Shown piece by piece: positions 45,701 through 53,292 of a DNA stretch of 64,000 nt. The DNA is from Sediminibacter sp. Hel_I_10 (GTDB lineage Bacteria > Bacteroidota > Bacteroidia > Flavobacteriales > Flavobacteriaceae). The first letter of the stretch is position 1. Each line of letters begins with the position of its first letter. A program made the translations under genes and the position numbers. The stretch lies in NCBI RefSeq assembly GCF_000688335.1, contig NZ_JHZX01000001.1, positions 2,356,001-2,420,000 on the forward strand, written 5' to 3'. A model generated the notes under the pieces. It had not been told where the DNA came from and made no database searches. It was given only the letters and a program-made list of their open reading frames with translations.

Positions 45701-46165
45701 TCTAAAGACGCACTCAAGACCTTGCATAAAACCATTAAAAAGGTAGAAGAAGATATTGAGAACTTTTCATTTAATACAACGGTATCTACATTTATGATTG
45801 CGGTTAATGAATTGACGGCGCAAAAATGTGAAAGCAAAGCTATATTAGAACCCTTATTAGTTTTGCTATCGCCTTACGCACCGCACATTTCCGAAGAGTT
45901 ATGGAGTAAATTTGGGCATACAGAGAGTATTTCAACAGCGCCTTTTCCAAAGTTTGAAGCCCAACATTTGGTAGAGAGCAGTAAAGCATATCCTATTTCG
46001 TTTAATGGTAAAACACGTTTTACCCTAGAGCTTCCATTAGATTTAAGTAAAGAGGAGATCGAAAAAACAGTTATGGCCAATGAAAAAACCCAAGCACAAC
46101 TCGATGGACGTGTACCAAAAAAGGTCATCGTCGTCCCCGGGAAAATTGTCAATATTGTGGGATAA
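42746..46165 (+). CDS. leuS: Leucyl-tRNA synthetase with an in-frame DUF559 nuclease-like insertion
   Basis: LeuRS charges tRNA-Leu and edits mischarged tRNA. The class I signatures are present: PYPSGAGLHVGH (~41-52) and EKMSKSKYN (KMSKS at 914-918). The frame is unbroken, but 1139 residues is about 200 above the usual bacteroidetal length. Residues ~291-445 do not belong to LeuRS. They separate KSVGASVRF from IEVFTTRPDTIFG at the start of the CP1 editing domain and contain a DUF559 domain (~320-415). The editing motif FTTRPDTIFG and the later GTGAVMSVPCGDQRDYDF are intact. Residues ~789-910, before KMSKS, are also longer and more diverged than I expect. LeuRS is certain, and the insertion is read directly. 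Confidence 0.96.
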   Translation: MNYDFNTIEKNWQAYWAKNQTFKASNSSDKPKYYVLDMFPYPSGAGLHVGHPLGYIASDIYARYKRHKGFNVLHPQGYDSFGLPAEQYAIQTGQHPAITTETNIKTYRRQLDKIGFSFDWSREVRTSDPNYYKWTQWIFIQLFESWYNHDTDKAESIDSLVFKFSAEGNATVNAACDDGIAMFSAEDWNGFSSEEQQDILLKYRLTYLAETEVNWCPALGTVLANDEIVNGVSERGGHPVIRKKMTQWSMRISAYAERLLQGLEVIDWTDALKESQRNWIGKSVGASVRFPILSFPNVEAKAGSKKLAGYMTGGNNSHLLLERAKAMRANPTEAEAILWENLRGKKVNAKFRQQHLIDDFIVDFVCLDKKLIVEVDGKIHDSQIDADAKRTERLELDNYKVIRFTNEEVIGNIDGVLNKITTELSQRISVKSEQVLPLGKDLGWDIEVFTTRPDTIFGVSFMTLAPEHDLVSKITTPEQKASVEAYIEATAKRSERERMADVKTISGAFTGAYAEHPFTKEPIPVWIGDYVLAGYGTGAVMSVPCGDQRDYDFAKHFEIPIPNIFEGVDISEEAYGSKDNVVITGSDFLNGLTYKKAVKRAIFELEKLGQGEGKTNYRLRDAVFSRQRYWGEPFPVYYVNDKPQMIDKAHLPIRLPEVEKYLPTETGEPPLGRADVWAWCTETNAVVSNDKINDTTVFPLELNTMPGWAGSSWYFFRYMEEQANRGEDFSTEPALNYWENVDLYIGGSEHATGHLLYARFWTKFLKDRGFVNVEEPFKKLINQGMILGTSAFVYRVVLFGDFPLIHTDFVVSKGVSDLILSDSESSLNIRELITDHYKSQIQKDKFPKLFAIGVSEDTHVKVEYVNSSDELDIESLRNDHEFGKDYKNSVFIGESGEIIKKDNDVYKVGREVEKMSKSKYNVVNPDAICEQYGADSLRLYEMFLGPLEQAKPWNTAGITGVHGFLKKLWKLYIDDNGLKATDAEPSKDALKTLHKTIKKVEEDIENFSFNTTVSTFMIAVNELTAQKCESKAILEPLLVLLSPYAPHISEELWSKFGHTESISTAPFPKFEAQHLVESSKAYPISFNGKTRFTLELPLDLSKEEIEKTVMANEKTQAQLDGRVPKKVIVVPGKIVNIVG
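43616..43643. repeat. Left inverted repeat of the DUF559 insertion
   Basis: The block begins CCCATCCTATCCTTCCCC. Its reverse complement matches the block at 44051-44078 with about 22 of 27 positions identical and two small gaps. It also contains a short hairpin (CTTCC ... GGAAG, 43627-43643). In leuS it encodes PILSFPNVE. Confidence 0.75.
44051..44078. repeat. Right inverted repeat of the DUF559 insertion
   Basis: This block ends GGAAGGATTTAGGATGGG and pairs with 43616-43643. It overlaps a perfect hairpin of its own, TCCTTCCC-TTA-GGGAAGGA (44049-44067, 8-bp stem). It encodes LPLGKDLGW in leuS. Confidence 0.75.
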
Positions 46166-46532
46166 ACTTGTAAGAATCCCGAGATGGCGGCAGGTTGATG
46201 AGGTCGGTGTGATTTTATTTGCTGCTTTTGTGATTGCAACAACATTATTTTATTTTAATGAATGGCGGTTTACTGAAGAAGATTGGAAGGCAGGTGTAGG
46301 GAAACGTCACGAAATTGTTGATGATCTCTTGGACTCTAAAATTCTATTAAAAAAAACTAAAGAAGAGGTCTTGACCATTTTAGGCGAGCCAAGTGAAAGC
46401 ATCTCTAGTAACCAAGAGCTGTTTATTTACGAACTTGGCGTGCCTCATACCTTTTCTGAACCAAAAGCAGAGCAATTGCTTATCTATTTTGAGAACAACA
46501 AAGTAGAGCGCCTCAGCGTGGTAAAGGAATGA
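46155..46532 (+). CDS. Small membrane-anchored protein with SmpA/BamE-like domain
   Basis: The product, about 125 residues from a TTG at 46155, overlaps the leuS end by 11 bases. A longer in-frame start (46080) would overlap leuS by 86 bases and is less likely. One membrane helix (VGVILFAAFVIATTLFYF) precedes a domain resembling SmpA/OmlA (LLKKTKEEVLTILGEPSE, LLIYFENNKVERLSVV). Such domains usually bind envelope partners. The true start is uncertain. Confidence 0.65.
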   Translation: MWDKLVRIPRWRQVDEVGVILFAAFVIATTLFYFNEWRFTEEDWKAGVGKRHEIVDDLLDSKILLKKTKEEVLTILGEPSESISSNQELFIYELGVPHTFSEPKAEQLLIYFENNKVERLSVVKE

Positions 46533-46672
46533 TTGTATTAGGGTTTGATTTTGAAAATTTCATAATCAAGGCTTTGAATTCTAAGGATTTGATAAAAATG
46601 TATAGCCTCTATAGTTTTAGTTGCTTGGCCATATTTTTCATTGTACTTTTCTTCTCATAAAAAGCGACACTT

Positions 46673-47755
46673 ATGATTATTGGCATCCCAAAAGAAATCA
46701 AAAACAACGAAAGCCGCGTGGGGATGACCCCTGGAGGCGTATTTGAACTCACTAAGAAAAACCACACCGTTTACGTGCAGAGTACAGCGGGCGATGGCAG
46801 CGGGTTTCCTGATAAATTATATACTGAAGTTGGTGCCGTAATTGTTGACACCATTGAAGATGTGTATGCCAAAAGCGATATGATTGTTAAGGTAAAAGAG
46901 CCGATAGCTTATGAGTATCCTTTAATTAAATCAAACCAGTTACTCTTTACTTATTTTCACTTTGCATCGAGCCAAACCCTAACTAATGCCATGATCAAGA
47001 GCAATGCGGTATGTATTGCTTATGAAACGGTAGAAGATGAAGATGGCACCTTGCCCTTGTTAACGCCAATGTCTGAAGTTGCAGGTCGTATGGCCATACA
47101 ACAGGGGGCTAAGTACCTAGAAAAACCAATCAAAGGTCGTGGTGTTCTTTTAGGAGGCGTACCGGGAGTTGCACCTGGTAAAGTGTTGATTCTTGGTGCT
47201 GGTGTGGTGGGCGTGCAAGCTGCAAAAATGGCTGCGGGTTTAGGGGCTCATGTCACCATCATGGATATTAATATGAAACGCTTGAGATATGTTAATGATG
47301 TGATGCCAAGTCATGTCACTACAGAGTTCTCTAGTGAATACAATATAAGAAAACACATCCAGACCCATGATTTAGTGGTTGGAGGCGTTTTGGTAAAGGG
47401 AGGAAAAGCACCCAAATTGATCACTCGGGATATGCTCAAACTCATGCGGCCAGGTACTGTGGTTGTAGATGTCGCTGTAGATCAAGGAGGTTGTTTTGAG
47501 ACCACGAAGGCCACAACTCATGAAGATCCTATTTACATTATTGATGATATTGTACATTACTGTGTGGCTAATATGCCAGGCGCTGTACCTTATACGTCGA
47601 CTTTAGCGTTAACCAATGTCACCTTGCCTTATGTTTTGAAATTGGCCAATAAGGGATGGGAAGCTGCTTGTGAGGCAGATGCTACATTGGCCAAAGGCTT
47701 GAATATTGTACACGGCGATATTGTGTACGATGGTATTGCTGAGGCTTTTGCCTAA
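46673..47755 (+). CDS. ald: Alanine dehydrogenase
   Basis: The 360-residue NAD-dependent enzyme interconverts alanine with pyruvate and ammonia. Motifs are MIIGIPKEIKNNESRVGMTP (signature with catalytic-region Arg), KVKEPIAYEYPL (Lys), TYFHFASS (His) and the Rossmann VLILGAGVVGVQAAKMAAGL. GCFETTKATTH and VHYCVANMPGAVPYTST follow. Length is slightly below the usual ~370. Confidence 0.94.
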   Translation: MIIGIPKEIKNNESRVGMTPGGVFELTKKNHTVYVQSTAGDGSGFPDKLYTEVGAVIVDTIEDVYAKSDMIVKVKEPIAYEYPLIKSNQLLFTYFHFASSQTLTNAMIKSNAVCIAYETVEDEDGTLPLLTPMSEVAGRMAIQQGAKYLEKPIKGRGVLLGGVPGVAPGKVLILGAGVVGVQAAKMAAGLGAHVTIMDINMKRLRYVNDVMPSHVTTEFSSEYNIRKHIQTHDLVVGGVLVKGGKAPKLITRDMLKLMRPGTVVVDVAVDQGGCFETTKATTHEDPIYIIDDIVHYCVANMPGAVPYTSTLALTNVTLPYVLKLANKGWEAACEADATLAKGLNIVHGDIVYDGIAEAFA

Positions 47756-47856
47756 AGTGACCAATCGATAGAACTGACACTTCTTCCGTTTTTATTTTGC
47801 TACTCAATATGGCTTGTTTTTTGATATAAGTAATAGAAATTACTAAAAAGAAAAAC

Positions 47857-48555
47857 ATGCTTATAGGATATTATATACTCATTGGAGCGATTGCTTTGGT
47901 GAGCTGGTTGGTAAGCAACCAATTGAAAAAGAAATTCGCCAAGTACTCTAAAGTGCAATTGCGAAACGGAATGAGCGGTCAAGAGATTGCTGAGAAAATG
48001 TTACTGGATAATGGTATTAGTGACGTTGAGGTCATTTCTGTAAAAGGTCAGTTAACAGATCATTACAATCCCAAAAACAAAACAGTCAATTTAAGTGAAG
48101 CGGTGTATCACCAGCATAATGCGGCGGCAGCAGCTGTTGCGGCTCATGAGTGTGGCCATGCGTTGCAACATGCACAAGCGTATAGTGCCTTAAAAATGAG
48201 ATCGGCTTTAGTGCCTGTAGTTTCTGTGACTTCGGGAATGTCGCAATGGCTCGTTATTGGTGGTTTGATTTTAGGTGCAGCTGCAGGAATGGGAATTGGT
48301 TATTGGGTTGCTGTTGCGGGTCTTGTGTTTATGGGCTTTGCTACCTTGTTTAGCTTTATCACCTTACCAGTAGAGTACGATGCCAGTAACCGAGCTTTGG
48401 CTTGGTTAAAAAACAAGAATATGCTCACACCAGAAGAATATAAAGGTTCAGAAGATGCATTAAAATGGGCCGCAAGAACCTACTTGGTAGCAGCCATCGG
48501 CGCTTTGGCCTCCTTGTTATTTTGGGCGCTTCAAGTGTTTGGTGGAAGAGATTAA
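47857..48555 (+). CDS. Zinc-dependent membrane peptidase, YugP family
   Basis: The 232-residue protein has an N-terminal membrane helix (YYILIGAIALVSWLV), the zinc motif AAHECGHALQHAQ (HExxH) and two later hydrophobic segments (MSQWLVIGGLILGAAAGMG, VAVAGLVFMGFATLFSFITL). The following EYDAS holds the third-ligand region. It matches the YugP/PF04298 family. Its natural substrate is unknown. Confidence 0.88.
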   Translation: MLIGYYILIGAIALVSWLVSNQLKKKFAKYSKVQLRNGMSGQEIAEKMLLDNGISDVEVISVKGQLTDHYNPKNKTVNLSEAVYHQHNAAAAAVAAHECGHALQHAQAYSALKMRSALVPVVSVTSGMSQWLVIGGLILGAAAGMGIGYWVAVAGLVFMGFATLFSFITLPVEYDASNRALAWLKNKNMLTPEEYKGSEDALKWAARTYLVAAIGALASLLFWALQVFGGRD

Positions 48556-48575
48556 TTCATTCTTAAACCTAATGA

Positions 48576-48617
48576 AAAACCTCATAGCGTGATTTTCATG
48601 GCTATGAGGTTTTTTTA
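48576..48617 (+). terminator. Rho-independent terminator after the zinc peptidase gene
   Basis: A 13-bp stem (AAAACCTCATAGC / GCTATGAGGTTTT) with a 12-base loop runs into a T tract. The A-rich left arm may help terminate the convergent gene at 48663 as well. Confidence 0.85.
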
Positions 48618-48662
48618 TGGGAGACGCTAACTTTGGCGCCTTTCCTTTTTAAGCTTTAGGTG

Positions 48663-49193
48663 CTATTCGGTGTATTCTAATTCTGAAAATGCACCTGTCA
48701 TTTCAATGTTGCTCGTATCATCTATGGTAGCAGCACTAATGTCAAAATTTCCTGAAATCAAACGCACTCCAGATTCGGTAGGATGTACTTTGTTTTCTGT
48801 TATAGTAACGCTACCTTCAGAAGAATAGTAAGACATCTGCGGCGAACTCTGTCTAAATAATCCGTAAGTTCTATAGTTGTCGGCATCAACGTTGTTCATT
48901 TGTTTTACGGTGCCACTATCAAAACCACCAGTTGCATTTAAGAATAATGTAATTTGTTCACCGTTAAGATCACCAACATCTATGCTCATTGTGGAATTGG
49001 AACTCACTGTAGTGATGGTATATGCTCCAAGATTGAAGTCGTAATCGGAAAAATCGCCGCCATCAATGGTGGCCTTAAAGTCTGTTCCCTCTAAGTTAGG
49101 AATGTTGTTGTCTTGGTTGTCATTGCTGTCATCATCTTTATCACAAGACACAAATAGAAATGACACGATTAAAAGGCATTGTAGGATTTTCAT
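48663..49193 (-). CDS. Lipoprotein, DUF6252-like, function unknown
   Basis: The 176-residue product has lipobox FLFVSC (Cys17), an Asp/Asn-rich linker (DKDDDSNDNQDNN) and a beta-rich domain (GTDFKATIDGGDFSDYDF, GSVTITENKVHPTESGVRLI, GNFDISAA). It resembles DUF6252-type Bacteroidota lipoproteins. No function is known to me. It is a stand-alone gene. Confidence 0.7.
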   Translation of the reverse strand: MKILQCLLIVSFLFVSCDKDDDSNDNQDNNIPNLEGTDFKATIDGGDFSDYDFNLGAYTITTVSSNSTMSIDVGDLNGEQITLFLNATGGFDSGTVKQMNNVDADNYRTYGLFRQSSPQMSYYSSEGSVTITENKVHPTESGVRLISGNFDISAATIDDTSNIEMTGAFSELEYTE

Positions 49194-49282
49194 GGTATTT
49201 TAGGTTAAGTTATATAGAAGCGGCGTTTGGGTTTGTAATCACAACTTCTATGTTATTATTTGGGGTTTTCTAAAGCTTTGAT

Positions 49283-49298
49283 GCCTAGAATTCTAGGC
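49283..49298. promoter_or_regulatory. Perfect 16-bp palindrome in a divergent intergenic region
   Basis: GCCTAGAATTCTAGGC lies between the divergent lipoprotein (49193) and Bax-inhibitor (49481) genes, followed 12 bases later by a run of nine T. It could be an operator or a small hairpin terminator. The rest of this 287-base gap shows nothing else clear. Confidence 0.4.
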
Positions 49299-49480
49299 CA
49301 AAATAGGATTTTTTTTTAAATCAGCACTTACAAATTTGAAATTTAATTCATTTAATAGGATCGTTTCAAGCCATCTTGGGGCATATGAATTTCAAGAAAA
49401 ATTAAATGAAACGGTTTTTTAGATAGCTTTAATTCGAGACAATTTAGTATTTTGGCATCACTAAACAAAACTTAACCCTT

Positions 49481-50206
49481 ATGGAACAATCTAATGAAAG
49501 CCACTTCGAACAGTTTGATGGGCAACTTATGGTAAGCAGCTTAGCGACTGAAGAGCGTGTTGCTTTTTACAAAAAAACATATGCACACGTTGCTGGTGGT
49601 GTATTGGTATTTATTCTTTTTGAATGGTTATTACTGCAAAGTGATGCCATTATAGAATTTGCATTATCTATGACTCAAGGTTGGCGTTGGTTGATCATGT
49701 TGGGTGGCTTTATGTTCATTACCAACTATGCCGAAGGGATGGCTTTAAAGACCCAAGATAAAAACAAACAGTATTTAGCCTATGGACTCTATATTCTAGC
49801 AGAGGCATTTATATTTGTGCCCCTTATCTATATTGCAGCTTTCTACATGGATTCTGGCACAGAGATTCTCAATCAAGCCGCAATTGTAACTTTGGCCTTG
49901 TTTACGGGATTAACAGCGGTGGTATTTGTGACTAAAAAAGATTTTTCATTCTTAAAAACAGGGTTGACCATTGGCTTTTTTATAGCCCTTGGCTTAATAA
50001 TAGCAGGCTCCTTATTTGGCTTTAATCTCGGGCTATGGTTTTCAGCGGCTATGTGTTTATTGGCTGGTGGCTCTATTTTATATCAAACCTCTAACTTGAT
50101 ACATAAATATTCAGAAGATCAATACATTCCGGCATCTTTAGGACTATTTGCCTCGTTGATGTTGTTGTTCTGGTATGTCTTACAGATTTTTATGAGTCGG
50201 GATTAA
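49481..50206 (+). CDS. Bax inhibitor-1 / YccA family membrane protein
   Basis: The 241-residue protein has seven hydrophobic segments, starting VAGGVLVFILFEWLLLQS and ending SLGLFASLMLLFWYVLQIFM. The C-terminal region carries the acidic positions associated with BI-1/YccA channels (YSEDQYIP). These proteins are linked to calcium leak and to FtsH control. It stands alone between its own gap and a terminator. Confidence 0.88.
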   Translation: MEQSNESHFEQFDGQLMVSSLATEERVAFYKKTYAHVAGGVLVFILFEWLLLQSDAIIEFALSMTQGWRWLIMLGGFMFITNYAEGMALKTQDKNKQYLAYGLYILAEAFIFVPLIYIAAFYMDSGTEILNQAAIVTLALFTGLTAVVFVTKKDFSFLKTGLTIGFFIALGLIIAGSLFGFNLGLWFSAAMCLLAGGSILYQTSNLIHKYSEDQYIPASLGLFASLMLLFWYVLQIFMSRD

Positions 50207-50222
50207 TAATAACTTCGGAAAC

Positions 50223-50254
50223 AAAAAAAGCATCCCAATAAGGATGCTTTTTTT
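50223..50254. terminator. Bidirectional Rho-independent terminator
   Basis: An A tract, stem AAAAGCATCC / GGATGCTTTT with a six-base loop, then a T tract. It serves both the BI-1 gene and the convergent SnoaL-like gene. Confidence 0.87.
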
Positions 50255-50282
50255 ATAAAATAATACGATGTTCTACGCGCGT

Positions 50283-50642
50283 TTAGTTTTCATTGTTGTA
50301 ATAAAAACGCTCATGAATAATATGATCACCTTTCCATTGTTGAACAGCAACTTGCTCCATTTTAGCTCGTTGTCCATTAGTAAACGTAACATCCATTGTG
50401 CTTTCAACAAATGATGTGGCATCTTTTTCATTAGAGCCAATATTGGACACTTTTAAATCATGAAACTCTTTGACACTGTCAAGAAACTCCTCCTCGTATT
50501 TTCTACATTCTGCTTTTCCAGATCTTGTACCTCGAGGCTCTGTCATCACAACTTCCTCAGCGTAATATTGGTCAAAGGCATCTAATAATTTTCCTTGTCC
50601 TAATTGATTGTAAATGTCTTGTGCTTTTTCTTTATAGGTCAT
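50283..50642 (-). CDS. SnoaL/NTF2-like small protein
   Basis: The 119-residue product has the alpha+beta cone fold pattern: an N-terminal helix (KAQDIYNQLGQGKLLDAFDQ), YYAEEVVMTEPRGTRSGK, and late strands GQRAKMEQVAVQQWKGD and IIHERFYYN. NTF2-like proteins of this size may be enzymes or binding proteins. No specific activity is evident. Confidence 0.8.
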   Translation of the reverse strand: MTYKEKAQDIYNQLGQGKLLDAFDQYYAEEVVMTEPRGTRSGKAECRKYEEEFLDSVKEFHDLKVSNIGSNEKDATSFVESTMDVTFTNGQRAKMEQVAVQQWKGDHIIHERFYYNNEN

Positions 50643-50847
50643 TGTTATATATTTTTATATGATTCATTTAAAGTTACCTTATATCAATACGTTTTCAAAC
50701 TTAATAGGCTACTTTAACCTCGGATTAACTAATTTTATAAGCCTTTGTTCGAGCTTAACAATATATTATAGAATGGTTCAAGTTTTTATAAAAGATGTTG
50801 CTTATATAGTGCGTTGATGTCGTGCTTTGATATGTATTAAAGAAATA

Positions 50848-51318
50848 TCAAATCTTAATCTGCCTGTCAATCTGTTGATTCAGTGAGATAAACGTTTCTG
50901 TTCTTGATACGCCCGTAATGGACTGGATATCCTTATTTAGTACATCCATTAAATGCTCATTATCTTTACAAAGCACTTTTATAAAGATGCTCCAGTTTCC
51001 CGTGGTGTAATGACATTCTAAAACCTCAGGAATTTTTTTCAATTGTCTTACCGCTTCCGGATTGCTTACCGCTTTATCAAGATAAATCCCAATAAAAGCC
51101 ATTGTGGTATAGCCCAAAACCTTAGGATTGATGACAAATTTTGATCCAGATAAAAGTTTCGATTTTTCCAATTTCCGAAGACGTTGGTGTATCGCTGCGC
51201 CAGAGATACCAACCGAACGCGCAATCTCTAGAATTGGCGTTCGGGCATCTTCCATCAAAGCCCTTAAGATTTTTTTGTCAATGCCGTCAATTTGAATATT
51301 TTGATTTATAATTTTCAT
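50848..51318 (-). CDS. Lrp/AsnC-family transcription regulator
   Basis: The 156-residue regulator has an N-terminal winged helix (IDGIDKKILRALMEDARTPI, SVGISGAAIHQRLRKLEKS) and a C-terminal RAM/Lrp ligand domain (~65-150; GYTTMAFIGIYLDKAV, VLECHYTTGNWSIFIKVLCK). Lrp proteins sense amino acids. It lies 53 bases downstream of the saccharopine-dehydrogenase-like gene on the same strand, suggesting a link to lysine or related amino-acid metabolism. Confidence 0.92.
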   Translation of the reverse strand: MKIINQNIQIDGIDKKILRALMEDARTPILEIARSVGISGAAIHQRLRKLEKSKLLSGSKFVINPKVLGYTTMAFIGIYLDKAVSNPEAVRQLKKIPEVLECHYTTGNWSIFIKVLCKDNEHLMDVLNKDIQSITGVSRTETFISLNQQIDRQIKI

Positions 51319-51371
51319 CTGCAGCTCCCAAGATAGGTGGGCATCCTTTAGTTTGTTTTAGGACCTGAGCA

Positions 51372-52736
51372 TTACACATTCAAGGGGTTGTATCCCAAAT
51401 ATGGGACTTCAGTTTCCTTAAATTTGATGCCAAAGGTTTCTAATTCTTCTAATATTGGCTTGTATACTTCTTTATTGATAGGGATTTGAACGCCGGTTGT
51501 CGTTATTTTTTCATTCAATATCATCAAGGTGGCAATGCCTACAGGCAGTCCCACGGTTTTAGCCATGGCAGTATAGGTTTGATCTTCACCAATGGTCACC
51601 ATGGTAGAGTCTATTTGATGTCTTTTACCATTGAGCTCATAGCCAAATTTGTGATACATAACCAGCATGTCTTTATCATCTTCGGCCAAAGTCCAGCTAT
51701 CTTCTAATATTTTTTGAAGAATTTTGGCAGGTGTTGCATTTTTGAGCTCTACTCTTTTGGTGTCACTAAAAATGTCTAACTCTTCTAGCTTGTCCCAAAC
51801 AATATCGTCTTGGTCAATTTTAAGCGCGTGTCTAAATTTTAATTCTACGGAATCTGTTGGGCTATAGGCTAGAAATGCGTTTACAAAATCTCGATAGGTC
51901 ATGTTCTCGCTATCTTCAATCTCGTAGCTATCATCGGTTAGTCCTAATTGCACAAACATGTTCCAAGCTCTACTAAAACCAACTCGTCGCATGGTCCCTC
52001 TGTAAAGGGTTTTGACGTCATCTAGTCGGTAAACCGATTGGTATTTTAAAGAGTCTCTGTTGGCATAACCCTCAAAACGACCGTAACCTTCTACATCCAG
52101 AAATTCTGTTCTTCGGAATAAACGGTGATACGGAATGTATTTATAGGTGTTTTCTTGAAGAAATTTAGCGGCACTTCCTTGTCCGGCAACAACGACGTTT
52201 CTTGGATTCCAGGTAAATTTATAGTTCCAAAGATTGTTGTCGCTTTCTGGAGCTACCAGTCCACCAGCAAAGGATTCGAATAAAATCACGTTTCCGCCTT
52301 TATCTCTAATGTCATCAATAACTTTCATGGCGCTCATGTGGTCAATGCCTGGATCTACGCCAATCTCGTTCATAAAAACCAAACCTTTATTTTTAGCGGC
52401 CTTATCTAAATCGGCCATTTCGTTACTTACATAAGAGGCCGTAACCATATTTTTACCTAGTGTGATACAGTCTTTAGCCACTTCTATATGATAGCGTGCA
52501 GGAAGCATAGAAACTACAATATCTGCATTTTCTATGGCCCGTTGTCGGGACGCTTTATCAAATACATCTAGGGTGATTGCCTGCGCATTTTCGTGATTAT
52601 TAATGAGTTTTCTGGCATTTTGAATATTGATGTCGCCTACTATGATATGGAGTTCTTCGGCTTCAGATTTGCCTAACAAATATTTAAGCAGATATGAAGT
52701 TGATTTTCCTGCTCCTATGATTAAAATCTTTCGCAT
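51372..52736 (-). CDS. Saccharopine-dehydrogenase-family oxidoreductase
   Basis: The 454-residue product has a Rossmann start (RKILIIGAGKSTSYLLKYLL), NADIVVSMLPARYHIEVAKD and MNEIGVDPGIDHMSAMKVID, the pattern of glutamate-forming saccharopine dehydrogenase. It would act in lysine breakdown, or a related carboxynorspermidine-type reaction. The ATG at 52736 is chosen because it begins the Rossmann strand. The 59-codon in-frame extension overlaps the divergent DUF423 gene and has no domain content. The Lrp gene follows. Confidence 0.88.
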   Translation of the reverse strand: MRKILIIGAGKSTSYLLKYLLGKSEAEELHIIVGDINIQNARKLINNHENAQAITLDVFDKASRQRAIENADIVVSMLPARYHIEVAKDCITLGKNMVTASYVSNEMADLDKAAKNKGLVFMNEIGVDPGIDHMSAMKVIDDIRDKGGNVILFESFAGGLVAPESDNNLWNYKFTWNPRNVVVAGQGSAAKFLQENTYKYIPYHRLFRRTEFLDVEGYGRFEGYANRDSLKYQSVYRLDDVKTLYRGTMRRVGFSRAWNMFVQLGLTDDSYEIEDSENMTYRDFVNAFLAYSPTDSVELKFRHALKIDQDDIVWDKLEELDIFSDTKRVELKNATPAKILQKILEDSWTLAEDDKDMLVMYHKFGYELNGKRHQIDSTMVTIGEDQTYTAMAKTVGLPVGIATLMILNEKITTTGVQIPINKEVYKPILEELETFGIKFKETEVPYLGYNPLNV

Positions 52737-52815
52737 AATTGGATTAGTTGAGTAGTTTTGTAGAAACGAATTTACTAAATAGTAAAGGTTATAAAAACCA
52801 AAACCGTAAATATCT

Positions 52816-53211
52816 ATGAATAAAACCTGCCTTATTACTGGTGTCATCTTTGGAGTGATTGCAATCATGCTGGGTGCTTTTGCGGCACACGGACTAGAGA
52901 ACTTAATTACCAAAGATGCTCAAGACACTTTTGAAACTGGCGTGCGTTACCAAATGTACCACGGCCTATTTCTATTGTTATTGGGAAACCTTACAATGGT
53001 AAGCCAAAAAACTAAAAAACGTGTTTGTAGGTTGGTGATTTTTGGTGTCCTCTTTTTTTCTGTATCTATCTATGCTTTGGCGACAAATAGCCTGTGGAGT
53101 TTTGATTTTAAAGTAATTGGCTTTGTAACGCCCATAGGAGGGTTGCTCTTAATTAGCGCTTGGTTGCTTTTAGGCTTCAATTTATACAAGGTAAAATTCA
53201 ATAATTCGTAA
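52816..53211 (+). CDS. DUF423 membrane protein
   Basis: The 131-residue protein has four hydrophobic helices and the DUF423 signature GAFAAHGLENLI early, followed by FETGVRYQMYHGLFLLLLG. It ends in FKVIGFVTPIGGLLLISAWL. Function unknown. Confidence 0.88.
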   Translation: MNKTCLITGVIFGVIAIMLGAFAAHGLENLITKDAQDTFETGVRYQMYHGLFLLLLGNLTMVSQKTKKRVCRLVIFGVLFFSVSIYALATNSLWSFDFKVIGFVTPIGGLLLISAWLLLGFNLYKVKFNNS

Positions 53212-53241
53212 TTTTATTTTGGACTCTTTAAGAATATGTTA

Positions 53242-53269
53242 TTGGTATCTCAAAGAATGTTTAACTTTG
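53242..53269 (+). promoter_or_regulatory. Bacteroidota-type promoter of pckA
   Basis: TTG (53242-53244), a 17-base spacer and TAACTTTG (53262-53269) match the consensus, 23 bases before the pckA start. The spacer is at the short end of the known range. Confidence 0.6.
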
Positions 53270-53292
53270 TGGCCTAAACAAAACAGAAAATT

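Noticed and set aside
42746-46165. leuS as two frameshifted genes or containing an intein
   Set aside because: The frame is unbroken, both class I signatures are in phase, and no intein splice residues occur at either junction.
52737-52913. A 59-codon N-terminal extension of the saccharopine-dehydrogenase-like protein
   Set aside because: The extension overlaps the divergent DUF423 start and has no domain. The Rossmann motif begins right at the ATG at 52736.
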